The notes under the pieces were generated by a model that searched no databases, had not been told where the DNA came from, and saw nothing but the letters and a program-made list of their open reading frames with translations. The translations under genes and the position numbers were made by a program. A stretch of 36,645 nt of DNA from an uncultured Granulosicoccaceae bacterium (GTDB lineage Bacteria; Pseudomonadota; Gammaproteobacteria; Granulosicoccales; Granulosicoccaceae): positions 1-36,645 of the forward strand of contig CALKXD010000243.1 of NCBI GenBank assembly GCA_938003855.1. The letters run 5' to 3'. Of this stretch, positions 17,359 through 27,800 are shown one piece after another. How positions within the stretch are numbered: the stretch's first letter is position 1; every line of letters starts with the position of its first letter.

Positions 17359-19824
17359 CTACTGCCAGTTACCCACCAGTATGAAGGGCGCCCAGAAATA
17401 CGGGTGCGAAAGCTCCTCAATCTCCAGTACCTGCCTCTGTGCCGAACGCAGCGCACTTGCCTTACTGGCTCCGTCAGTGCCAAGCCCCTCATAGAAGCCA
17501 CTCATCAGCACCTGTGTCGCCACATCGGCCACGACCCACAAAGACCCAAGCACGCTACGTGCGCCGGAAGTCAGCGCAACACCACTCAGCCCCAGTGGCG
17601 CAAGGTCATTACCTTCGGCGGTTTGGCAAGCGCTCAAGATCAATAACTCCACCGGCTGGTCGGAAAACTCCTTGGGTTTAAACAGATCACTGAGCTCTCC
17701 GAGATCGATCAGGTCATCGTGCGTCATAATCCAGCTGTCTTCGACTTGTCCGCCAAAGTACCCGTGCGAAGCAACATGAACAATCTGGTACGAACTGTTC
17801 ACGACTTCATCTCTAAAAGTGTCTATCTTGAATGCATCATCGAGCAACACCGTTGAGGGCAGATCGTTCTGATCCGGTAGTTGCACCTCGGATTCAACCG
17901 CACCGAGGCGATGCCACAACCGCACACGCTCGTCATTGTCTGCTGAACGCAAGCTTTCGACAGAACCGCGTGTAGGTGGATTCGCACCGGGAGGCAGTGT
18001 CTCTGAAAACGCATCAACGTAATAGTCATCGGGCAACTTACTGATGGCCTCACCAGGCAGGCTCAGGCCAGCCACCAGTGTGCGACGTTTGCTTTTAGCC
18101 AACGGCTCAGCATTGAGTAACGTCAAACCCGGTGCCGAGGCGATTTCATAGGATTCCATCAGATACTCTTCGCCACTCCAAAGCGCAGCAAGCGGTATGG
18201 TTCGAAGGACACCGTCGGGGACAAAAAACAGTGTGGTGGAATTAGTTAGTTCCAGCTGCGCCCGCAAGGGTGTGATCACCCAGTCATAGACTCGTCCCGC
18301 ATGTACTTTTAGCGCGGCCTCATCTGACTCGAAATCGCGTAGCATCTCTGCCAGCAGAGTTACTTCAGAACGCAGCGTCGTGGCAGACACCGCTGACGAG
18401 TAATGATAATAAACCCCATCTATGTTCAGCAGTAGTGCCAACCGGTCCGGCAGTATTATCGGATACACGACTGCTGCTCCTGCGGCCAGATCAGCACCGA
18501 TGGAACTCGACTGGTTAATCACACAAGTGTCCCTGAAATAATCCTGCAGTTCAGAGCCTTTGACCTGCTCCATCACTGACTGCGCTTCGAAGAGCAGCGC
18601 CTGGCTATCGTCGTAGTTGGTGGTGGCATCAGATTGTCGCAGCAGTAAATCGGCCAATGCAAAATAGATTGGCGCGCGTGTCTCTTGAAAGGATGAGCGG
18701 CCATCAACGTAAGACACCGGGATATCCTGCCGAACCCGGTCGATATGCCTGATCGATCTGCGGTATGAATCTATCGCCGAAGCACTGTCACCGCGAGCAC
18801 GGTATATTTTTGCCAGATCCCACTCCCAGTCTATAGCAAGGTCATGTGCGTCAGGCGCCACACCCACCGCGCGTTCCAGCATCTCTATGGCACGCAATTC
18901 ATCGCCGGTTTCAAGGTACCAGTCACCCAGATACCCCAGGGCGGACGCCACTTGCCGTTTGTCTGCAAGTGCACCAGCCATCGCAACCACACTTTTAAGA
19001 GCCGGCACACCAATGTTATTAGCCGTGGCCCCACCAAAGATCGCCGACTCCCGACCTACGGACAGCGCCAATTCTGCGCGCGAGTAACCTTCAGGCATCG
19101 CGTCAATGCGCTTTAAGGCGTTGCGTAAAATTTCAATCGCATCGTCGGTATATGAGGCGAGTCTTGCAGCGCGGGCATACTTGATTCGTGCATTAGCCTG
19201 CAGCAAAAGACTCTGTGTTGAATCGGCCTCCAGCACGGCATCCTGTAAGGTACCGAACGCCACCTGAAAGTTGCCGGAATCCAGATGCCAGGTACCTAAT
19301 CGAACACCGGCGGTGGAAACCAGTTCAGCCACACCGGTATCAAGCGCGTGATCGAGGCTTGTTTCGAGCAGCGCCAACGGGTCAGCCAACGGCCCTTTGA
19401 ATGAGCGATTGTGTCTTGCCGCCGTGTGCAACTCGGCCAGTGATCCGGTGACCATGGATTGCAACGCCGGAAACGACAGTCCATTAGCCAGTGTCAGTGC
19501 TTCCTGCAAATCTACATCAGCACGATTATAAAACCCGATCCGTTGATAGGCTTCGCCACGTCGCAGCAGCAATTTTGCCAATGACAGTCCTACCGCTGAC
19601 CCCCTACTCGTCGACAGTAACGCGGTCGTTGTTTGACCGTCGGCACGTATTTGATCAATGATAGTTGACCAGTTAGTGATAGCTTCACGGTAGTTACCAC
19701 CCGCCACCGCTGCCTCGGATGATGGCACCGCACCGGTTAATTCCGTTTGTGCATTCACTGCTGTAGACGTGAGCACCGTTACTACGGCGAGTGTCTGCAA
19801 GATCTTTGATATTCTCATATTCAT
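17359..19824 (-). CDS. Exported TPR-CHAT domain putative cysteine protease
   Basis: The 821-aa product begins with a signal peptide (hydrophobic about 10-24, ending VNA-Q), so it probably acts in the periplasm or beyond. Residues about 40-400 are helical repeats of TPR type, with units such as EAYQRIGFYNRADVDLQEAL and LGDWYLETGDELRAIEMLE. The CHAT domain spans about 520-821: HVASHG with putative catalytic His687, LSACQTAEG with putative Cys733, then the hallmark GARSVLGSLWVVADVAT, and it ends PFILVGNWQ. Both dyad residues are present, so it could be an active separase/caspase-like protease. It starts 53 bp after the TpsB stop, with a weak Shine-Dalgarno, and is probably the third gene of the tpsA-tpsB operon. 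Substrate unknown; the giant exoprotein is the obvious candidate by context only. An ATG at 19818 is an equivalent alternative start. Confidence 0.85.
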   Translation of the reverse strand: MNMRISKILQTLAVVTVLTSTAVNAQTELTGAVPSSEAAVAGGNYREAITNWSTIIDQIRADGQTTTALLSTSRGSAVGLSLAKLLLRRGEAYQRIGFYNRADVDLQEALTLANGLSFPALQSMVTGSLAELHTAARHNRSFKGPLADPLALLETSLDHALDTGVAELVSTAGVRLGTWHLDSGNFQVAFGTLQDAVLEADSTQSLLLQANARIKYARAARLASYTDDAIEILRNALKRIDAMPEGYSRAELALSVGRESAIFGGATANNIGVPALKSVVAMAGALADKRQVASALGYLGDWYLETGDELRAIEMLERAVGVAPDAHDLAIDWEWDLAKIYRARGDSASAIDSYRRSIRHIDRVRQDIPVSYVDGRSSFQETRAPIYFALADLLLRQSDATTNYDDSQALLFEAQSVMEQVKGSELQDYFRDTCVINQSSSIGADLAAGAAVVYPIILPDRLALLLNIDGVYYHYSSAVSATTLRSEVTLLAEMLRDFESDEAALKVHAGRVYDWVITPLRAQLELTNSTTLFFVPDGVLRTIPLAALWSGEEYLMESYEIASAPGLTLLNAEPLAKSKRRTLVAGLSLPGEAISKLPDDYYVDAFSETLPPGANPPTRGSVESLRSADNDERVRLWHRLGAVESEVQLPDQNDLPSTVLLDDAFKIDTFRDEVVNSSYQIVHVASHGYFGGQVEDSWIMTHDDLIDLGELSDLFKPKEFSDQPVELLILSACQTAEGNDLAPLGLSGVALTSGARSVLGSLWVVADVATQVLMSGFYEGLGTDGASKASALRSAQRQVLEIEELSHPYFWAPFILVGNWQ

Positions 19825-19877
19825 GCTGCCAGTGTTAGGCGATTACCAATGTATTCCATACTGCTACAAAAAAGTCT

Positions 19878-21824
19878 CTATAACTTAGCAACGAGCTTTA
19901 AATGAATACCGCGTTCCTGAAGGCTGCTGCCATCCCGGCTGTCCCGGTCACGAAGCACGGACCCGAAATACAACTCGCCGGAAAATCTGGAGCGCAGCGA
20001 CCAGAGTATTCCCAACCCCACAGAGGCGAGCTTTTCATCGGCCTTAAAGAAATTTTTGTTGCGCCCGTAACCAACATCAAGAAATGGTGCAAGCTGAAAT
20101 GTTCCGAAGTCCCCTGATCGAAAAAACGGATATCGGAACTCTACCGAAGCCAGCACAGCATCATCCCTGACCAGTTCATTCTCACGATAGCCTCTGACAC
20201 TGGTGGCGCCGCCAAGAGCAAAGCGTTCCAGTGGCAGGAGTTCGGTGCTGGCCAGTTGCGCATCAACTTTCAACAACAACTGCGCCCGATCATCGAGGTA
20301 TCGGCGGGCATATTGAAACTGCCCCTGCAAAGTAAAAAATTCGCTGTCAGGCCGACTGCCGTCGTGCATCGTCGAGCCGAACATATCCAGCCCCATATTC
20401 AGTGTCGACCGAAATGCCAGAACATCTTTGCTGCCCCGTCGTATCAGGTCCTGCCAGATACGCGCAACCGCGACACGACTGCGTCCGTCTTCTTCGCCGC
20501 TGGAAAAAGAAAACGGCTCACCGGACAGGGTGTTTTTATTTTCCCGCAGAGCAAAGCCGGTTCCGACCGTCAGCAAGCCATTGACACTACGTTTGAGAGA
20601 ACGGCTGATCGATATATCAGCACCTAGTGTCTGGCTATCGATATCTATGGAATCAAAAGGCTCTTCAACAACTGTACTGTCTGCAATAGACACACTGGCC
20701 TTGACGCGGGTTTCTTCACTACTGATCGGCAATTCATAGACCGACGAGACATTGTACTTGTTCTGGTTACCACCAACAGTGATACCAAGCTCATCACCCC
20801 GCCCGGACAAATTGCGAAGGGTGCCGTTTAAAAACATTTGCTGTGATCCCAGACTCAAGGCGCCATGGTTGCTACCGGTAATACTAAAATCATAAGGACG
20901 CGCACGTGTCACCCTAAGGTTCAAAGCGGTTCTACCCGGCTCCGGCAATGCCTGTAATTGACCGTCCATACGGTCGATCAGCGGGTCGTCCAGCAACAGC
21001 TGAAAATTCTCCTGCAGCGCAAAGGAATTAAAAGGCTCGGCGGCATCTCTGAGGACCCGTTCAGAGATATACTTCTCTCGTAAATCACCTTCACCTTCTA
21101 TATTCAGATCTGCCAGCGTACCTTCTATAACACTAAAAACAATATTACCGGCTTCGACCTTTTGGTCCGGAAGGATCGCGCCGGAGTTTAGATAGCCTCT
21201 CTTCACATACGCCTGAGTCAACTGAATTCTGAGTTCTTCCAGGTCAGACAAACCGATTCGCCGCCCGACAAATGGCGCTGCCACCTGCCCCAGTGTGGCG
21301 TCATCAATCACGGTGTTACCTTCAAACTCCACGTTACTAAGAATCACATGGCGTCCCGGTGTCGACACAACTTCTTCTGTCTTCACAGCAGCAACGGTTG
21401 ACTCTGCGGTATCGGCAGCATCCTGGGTTGCACGTACAGGGGTTTCAGTCAGCAGCACTTGCGCCTCAGACTCCACTGTTTCAACAACCGTTTGTGCCGT
21501 TTCGACCAACGGCGTCTCGGTCAGTGTGACCGCCGGCGCCTGGTTGGCCGCCACTTCGCTGAAGACCACCTCTGCCGCACCAGATAAGCCACTTTGGCCA
21601 ACAGAGTCTGTCACACTGACCCAGTCGCCTAAACCGGCAGCCAGAGGCGCGGCATCTGACCTGGCAGCGTTTACCGGGCGTAATTCTACCAGCGTGACTT
21701 CTGCATTGTCATTGGCGGCTCCTGCCACGGCAGCGTCATAGTCATTTGCAGCAACCACGCTATGCAGACAGGCACAATGAACGGCAACCATACCCGCTAT
21801 AGTAGTTCTCGATAGCTTATGCAT
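19878..21824 (-). CDS. TpsB outer-membrane transporter (FhaC/ShlB family)
   Basis: This Omp85-type pore would secrete the TpsA partner encoded just upstream. The 648-aa product has a signal peptide (cut near residue 26, VVAA-ND) and then an unusual Ala/Thr/Glu/Val-rich extension (about 27-155) containing a repeated LTETP. POTRA 1 lies about 157-234 (VILSNVEFEGNTVIDDATL through VFSVIEGTLADL) and POTRA 2 about 235-305. A 16-strand-type barrel covers about 308-648 with the VRGY motif of the L6 loop at 543-546. The C-terminus ends LKLVAKL rather than in the usual aromatic. The ATG at 21824 has GAAGGAG 9 nt upstream and is one base from the TpsA stop, so translation is probably coupled. The frame is open to 22034, but that part overlaps the giant gene and is rejected. 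Confidence 0.9.
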   Translation of the reverse strand: MHKLSRTTIAGMVAVHCACLHSVVAANDYDAAVAGAANDNAEVTLVELRPVNAARSDAAPLAAGLGDWVSVTDSVGQSGLSGAAEVVFSEVAANQAPAVTLTETPLVETAQTVVETVESEAQVLLTETPVRATQDAADTAESTVAAVKTEEVVSTPGRHVILSNVEFEGNTVIDDATLGQVAAPFVGRRIGLSDLEELRIQLTQAYVKRGYLNSGAILPDQKVEAGNIVFSVIEGTLADLNIEGEGDLREKYISERVLRDAAEPFNSFALQENFQLLLDDPLIDRMDGQLQALPEPGRTALNLRVTRARPYDFSITGSNHGALSLGSQQMFLNGTLRNLSGRGDELGITVGGNQNKYNVSSVYELPISSEETRVKASVSIADSTVVEEPFDSIDIDSQTLGADISISRSLKRSVNGLLTVGTGFALRENKNTLSGEPFSFSSGEEDGRSRVAVARIWQDLIRRGSKDVLAFRSTLNMGLDMFGSTMHDGSRPDSEFFTLQGQFQYARRYLDDRAQLLLKVDAQLASTELLPLERFALGGATSVRGYRENELVRDDAVLASVEFRYPFFRSGDFGTFQLAPFLDVGYGRNKNFFKADEKLASVGLGILWSLRSRFSGELYFGSVLRDRDSRDGSSLQERGIHLKLVAKL

Positions 21825-21825
21825 C

Positions 21826-24800
21826 TTAGTAGGCTCCTTCACAATCGTGACCCAGTGCATCGGTGTCTGCCGGAATAAATGTCTCGAATCCCTGCGTTTC
21901 CGTCGGGATAAACAGGAAGTCGGTAATTTTCTTCTCCTTCTCGTTTTGTTTCTTTTTCGTTCCCGGACGAGTGATATCATCGAGAATATCAAGTAACTCG
22001 CTGGTAACATCAGTTGTGCCGGTGATAGAACCAATCAGCGGCAGTCCGCCATTGCCCGGTGTGGTTAGGGTGCTTGGTGCCCCCTCGATAAACGCTGCAC
22101 ACGGGTTGCGTGCCAGATCAGTCACATCGACGATGGTAGAATCCAGATCATTCACCACCGCGCTGACATCAAATATCGGTGACGTCAGGTTTAGCGCGCC
22201 ACTCACACCTGTTTCCGAGGCCGCCTGTATAACACTGCCACCCGAGGAGTTCGGATCAAGCAATGCCAGCACGCCAGGTGAGGTAAGGCGATCGCCCCCG
22301 ACGTTAACTCCTCCCGGTGCCAACGTTACCCGTGTATCTATAGTGACATCGCCACCGGTTCCACCACCGGCGTTTGCCTGAACATAAGCCTGCTCAAGCG
22401 TCAGGATGTCACTGGTCACCGAAATTTCACCAGCGACGACGCCTGCCGAACCTTCCGTGGTCGACTCAATCAGGCCACGGTTAATAATGACGTTCTCTGC
22501 ACTGACGTCTACATCACCTGAACTGCCTACTTCTGATGTACTGAGTATTCGCGAGCCATCAGACAGAACAATTGACTCCGATTCGAACCCGTCTGCGGCA
22601 TTACCACCACCGAGAATTATATTGCCGCCGGAGCTGGTACCCGGAGCACCAGGCACAGAGTTGGTATTGGCGTTTGTGATCACACTACGGTTGGTTACTG
22701 TGATCGACTCACCGTCAACGTCAATTTCTCCTGCCGGTCCCGTACCGCTCGACGACGCAGTTAGTCTGGCGCCAGCAGTCAAATCAACCGCAGATTGATC
22801 CGGATTTAGATTCTGATCAGTGGCTACGATAGTGACATTACCACCGTTGTAACCATCCTGATCAGCACCGCTATAGGCGCTGGATGCCCTGATTGCCGGT
22901 CCGGATTCAGGTTCCTCATAGGCCTCGCCGCTTTCTGCTGCAGCCTGCTCAGCCGCTGCAACCGCTCGCAACCAGGCATCACCACCATCCATCATCAACT
23001 GGCCCGTGGTTATATTTATCGAGCCGCCACGATTGTTGCTGCCACTGGACCCGGAACTGATCTGTCCTTCGTTGAGCACCTCTGTCAGGACCGCAGTGGT
23101 AATGGTAATGCTGCCACCATCTTTATCAGGCCCTGCACCGCTGGACTCACTGTAGATACCAGTCCCCAGATCGACCACACCATCGGTAGTTTCACCTTCA
23201 TCGCTGAGTAATACGGCTGTAGCGTCTGCGTCAGTATCGGGCTCAGCCACACGCTCACTGTCTATAGACAGAGTCAACGCGGTGATGTCGATCGATCCAG
23301 CAGGACCGGCACCGGTAGAGCTCGACGTTATTTCACCGCCGTTTATTACATCGATCCGGTCGCTGGACACAACGGTTATATCCCCTGCCGGGCCACCTGA
23401 CGTGGTACTGCTTGATACTGCCGCGTTCTCGGCAATCAGTAGTGAACCACCTACCGTGTCTATACGGACTTCACCTTTACCAGTACCTGTTGCACCGGTG
23501 TTAGTAGATATCCGGGAGCCACCATTGAGCACCAGATCGCCTGCTGTGGTAGCTACCGCGACAGAGCCGGCACTTGCCGATGATGCAACGCCATCAGCCG
23601 GAGCCGCATCACTACTGATTCGGCTGTCACCCGACACGACAACACTCGCCGCAGTCACCTCGACCTTACCGGCATCACCGTCTCCCTCTGAACTCGACAC
23701 AATTCGACTGCCTGTATTCAGGGTGGTGGCTTGCGCTGTTGTTACCGTGATGTTACCCGCTGCGCCAGCAGACACTCCGGAATCAGAGTTCAAGCCTGTA
23801 CTGGCGCTGGTGATTTCACTACTATCCAGGTCAACTGTATCAACCGTTATAGAGATATCTCCGCCTGTGGCCGCTCCACTGGTTGTCGCATTAATCAGCG
23901 CGCCGGCCACTACCTTCAACGACCCGCTGTCCTCTATAGTAATTTGACCGGTCACATCGTCACCACCATTCGCCAGGGTAGACGATTGTGTGGCTATTTC
24001 TGTTTGCGCCAGCGGATCTTCGCTAACGAACCCGGTGAGCAGTATAGACTCACTGTTTTTGATCAGCACGCTGCCTGCTCCACCGGTACCGGTACTGCTG
24101 GATGTGATCTTACCGCCGGTAGACAAAGAAACAGTACCTCGGGTGGCACCGGGTTCTTTCGGGTCAGCGATAGTTGTATCAATAATGATAGCCCCCGCAC
24201 CACCAGCACCAGATGCTTCACTCTTTACCGAACTGCCCAATGCAACATCCAACTCGATAGCATTGATATTTACCTGCCCGGCGTCGCCTTCCCCGGAAGA
24301 ACTGGACGACACGGAACTGTCGAGACTCAACCGGGTCGCACCCTGAAGCGAATTAATGGTAATCAGACCCGCTCCTCCTTTGCCGGACGCCTCACTGGTA
24401 ATAAATGCATCAGTGACCAGCACATTACCCGTAGCCGATTCAACAATTATCGTAGCGGGAATGTTGCCATCTGTTTCGGTGTTGGTGGAGATGCGGCTCT
24501 TGCCAATCAACTGAACATCTTCAGTCGCGGTAACCTTGACATTGCCCGCAATAACGGTATCGTCGCTACCGAATATTTTGGTTGTTGTGCTTTCAATACT
24601 ACTGGCCCCGGATAACCCGACACCGACCGCACTAAGAGTAATGCCACCTGCATTTCCGTTACCTGAAGAACTCGACGAGACACGGCCACCCGCTGTCAGT
24701 GTCGCAACACCAGCCGACCGTATGTTAATCTCTCCCGCTGTGGCCTTACCGGTCGTCTCACTGGTTATCTCAGCATCAACTATCTCGATATCCGTCGCAT

Positions 24801-27800
24801 CTATAGTAATTGCGCCCGCCAGGCTGTCTACACCATTAGTCGCTGTGCTGGTAGATATGCGACTTTTTCCGCTGAGCGATACGTTGTTCTTGACAAGAAT
24901 ATCAACAGCGCCGGCTTCGGCCACAGACGGAGACTCGAGATCGATATTGTTTTCACCGGTAGTGGTGCTTTCTATAATACTGTTGCCAGACAACTCAAGG
25001 CTATCAGCCTTTATAGAGACAGTTCCAGCATCGCCGTCGCCCAGAGATCTGGACAATATCTGGCTTTCGGCGGTCAGGACCGTTGCACCGGTAGTTACAA
25101 TTTTAATGTTACCCGCTGAACCTGCCGGGGTCTCATCATTATTTAAACCAATAGTGGAACTGGTAATGCTGCCACCGACAAGTTCAAGGGAGTCTACTTC
25201 TATAGTGACATTACCCGCATCCGCACCACCCTCTGATTGAAGGTTAATGCTGGAACCCGCACTCAGCACCAGATTCCCGGCGTCCTTTATAACAATATTG
25301 CCACTGGACAAGCCCGCCAGCGACCCGGATAGCGCTTCCGTTGAAATATTACCCTGACTGTCCTGCACACCCGCCAGAAAAATCGAGCCACTGTTCAATA
25401 GCATGACTTCACCCGGAGACCCGGCACCATCAGTACCTGACGCGATTCGGCCACCACCAGTGACAGACAGCCTGCCTTTACTTTCTATATCGCCGTTTTC
25501 ATCTCTGATTGCGTTATCAATAGTGACCGTTCCAGCATCACCCGGCCCTTCTGTCAGGCTGGTTATAGAACCACCAATTAACTCGACGATACCAGAGGCA
25601 ACATTAACGGTGCCCTTCGTCGTATTGGAGGTTGCTGTATTGGCGGATATACTACTGCCATCAAGCACCTGAACCTTCTCAGACGCAGTTACCGTGACAC
25701 TGCCCGGGTTGGCTTGCGACTCGCCATCGGCGGCATTTGTGGTCTCACTCTCAATTTTGCTTTCAGCCGTCAGAATCACCGAACCCGAAGTCACCGCTAC
25801 CGCACCGGCATCGCCGTCTCCAGCAGAACTCGACGAAATTCTACTGCCCTCAGAGAGCAGGGTTTCTCCATCCAGCGCGGTTATGGTTATTACACCGGCC
25901 TTGCCTTTGCCAACCTGACCGGTCGCCGTCGTCTGACTGGTAATGGCACTCTCGGTCAGTACGATATCTCCAGTGGCAGAAGTCACTAGTATCTCACCTG
26001 GCACGGAACCGTTGGTCGAAGTATTGGTGGAGATAGCACTATTGCCGGTTAGAAGAATATCCTCAGTGGTGTTAACTGATACGTTACCGGCATTTGCTGT
26101 TGAGGCTGCGTCTGTACTTGTCGTGACGCTTTCTATCACACTGCTGTCCGACAGGGTCAGCTGATTTCCATCAACAGACACTGAACCGGCACTACCAAAA
26201 CCTGATGAACTGGAAGATACCCGACTACTCAGCGATAAAGCTACTTCGTCACTGACATCAATATCAACTACACCCGCATTACCTTCGCCGGTAGTTTCAC
26301 TGGTAACTTCACCTTCCAGCAATGCGACGTTTACACCGGAAATCTTAATACTGCCCGGGACCAGCCCACTGTCCGTTAGCGCGCCGGTGCCTTTTGTCGC
26401 AGTGGTGGTAGAAATCACGCTTTTACCACTCACCGTTACTGTGTCATCAACCGTAATCAAAACCGTACCGGCATCGGCGGTGGTTTCTCCATTGGGCCCG
26501 AGTTGTGTAGTACTCTCGATAGCGCTGTCGCCAGCCACTAACAGATTTTTCGATTGAATGGTCACTTCACCGGCACTGCCGGCACCCGTGGAACTCGAAG
26601 ACAGTCTGCTTGCATCAAGTAACACAGTGTCGTCAGAGGTATGTATATCAATAACACCGGCCTTGCCGACGCCCGATGTCTCGCTGGTGATGAGTCCCTC
26701 GACAAGATCAACTGTCGTAGCCACAATGGTCACATCACCGGGGCTGCTACCACCCGTTGACGAACTAGTCGATATCTGACTTTTCCCGCTGATAAGCAGT
26801 GAATCAGCTGCATTTACAACAACGGTACCGGCGCTTGCCGATGCACTGTTTCCTGATGTCTCACTTTGAACGATACTACCATCGAGCATATCCACAGTGG
26901 TGGCATCAATTGAAATCGTTCCTGCATTACCATTGCCGGAAGAATTAGAGGATATCTGACCCTTAACCATATCGAGCGTTGTGGCGGCTACAGTGACATC
27001 ACCCGCTTTGGCCTCACCCGACGTCCCGCTGATCACCTCACTTTCCAGAATTTCTATTTCCGGTGCGGTCAGATTGATCTGGCCAGGCTCGGTTCCGGCG
27101 GTGGAAGTCGCTGTTGTAATCTTGCTTTTGTCGCTGACGACAATTTCTTCATGCGCTTCAATGGTGATGGTTCCGGCATTGGCCATACCTTCATCGCTGG
27201 ACGTTGCGCTTTCAATAGTGCTTTCACCCGCAAGAGCGACTGACGTTGCCAGTATATCAATCTGCCCTGCATTACCCGCGCTGGATGAACTGGACGATAT
27301 CTGACTACCGTCAGCAAGAGTCATATCATCGCTGACGTCTATATCAATAACTCCGGCGTTGCCGGTTCCCTCAGTGGAGCTGGTGATTTTCCCACTGACC
27401 AGTGCCAGCTCATCAACCGCCACCGTAATGTTACCAGCGTTACCTGCGCCACTGGTTTTACTGGTAATCTCACCCTCAGTCAGCTGTAGCTCCGGAGAGT
27501 GAATGATCACTTCACCCGCATCGGCACCGGCAGTTGATGTACTGGTAGAGACGACACTGTCCTCCCCGACAATTAATTTATTAGTGGTGGTAATTTGCAC
27601 AGTTCCAGCACTTGCGGTTCCGGCAGATCCGGTGGTTTCACTGTCGATTTTACTGGCACCGGACAACTCAACCGTCTCGCCAGTAATGGTGACTGTACCG
27701 GCGTCACCACCACCCGACGAACTAGACGACACCTGACTCGCATCGGCGAGTGTCATCGTACCGGCGATGGCAATGTTTATCTCACCGGCATTACCGGAAT

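Noticed and set aside
21825-22034. Upstream extension of the tpsB frame by 70 residues
   Set aside because: It overlaps the conserved C-terminus of the giant protein in another frame. The ATG at 21824 has a strong Shine-Dalgarno and gives a proper signal peptide.
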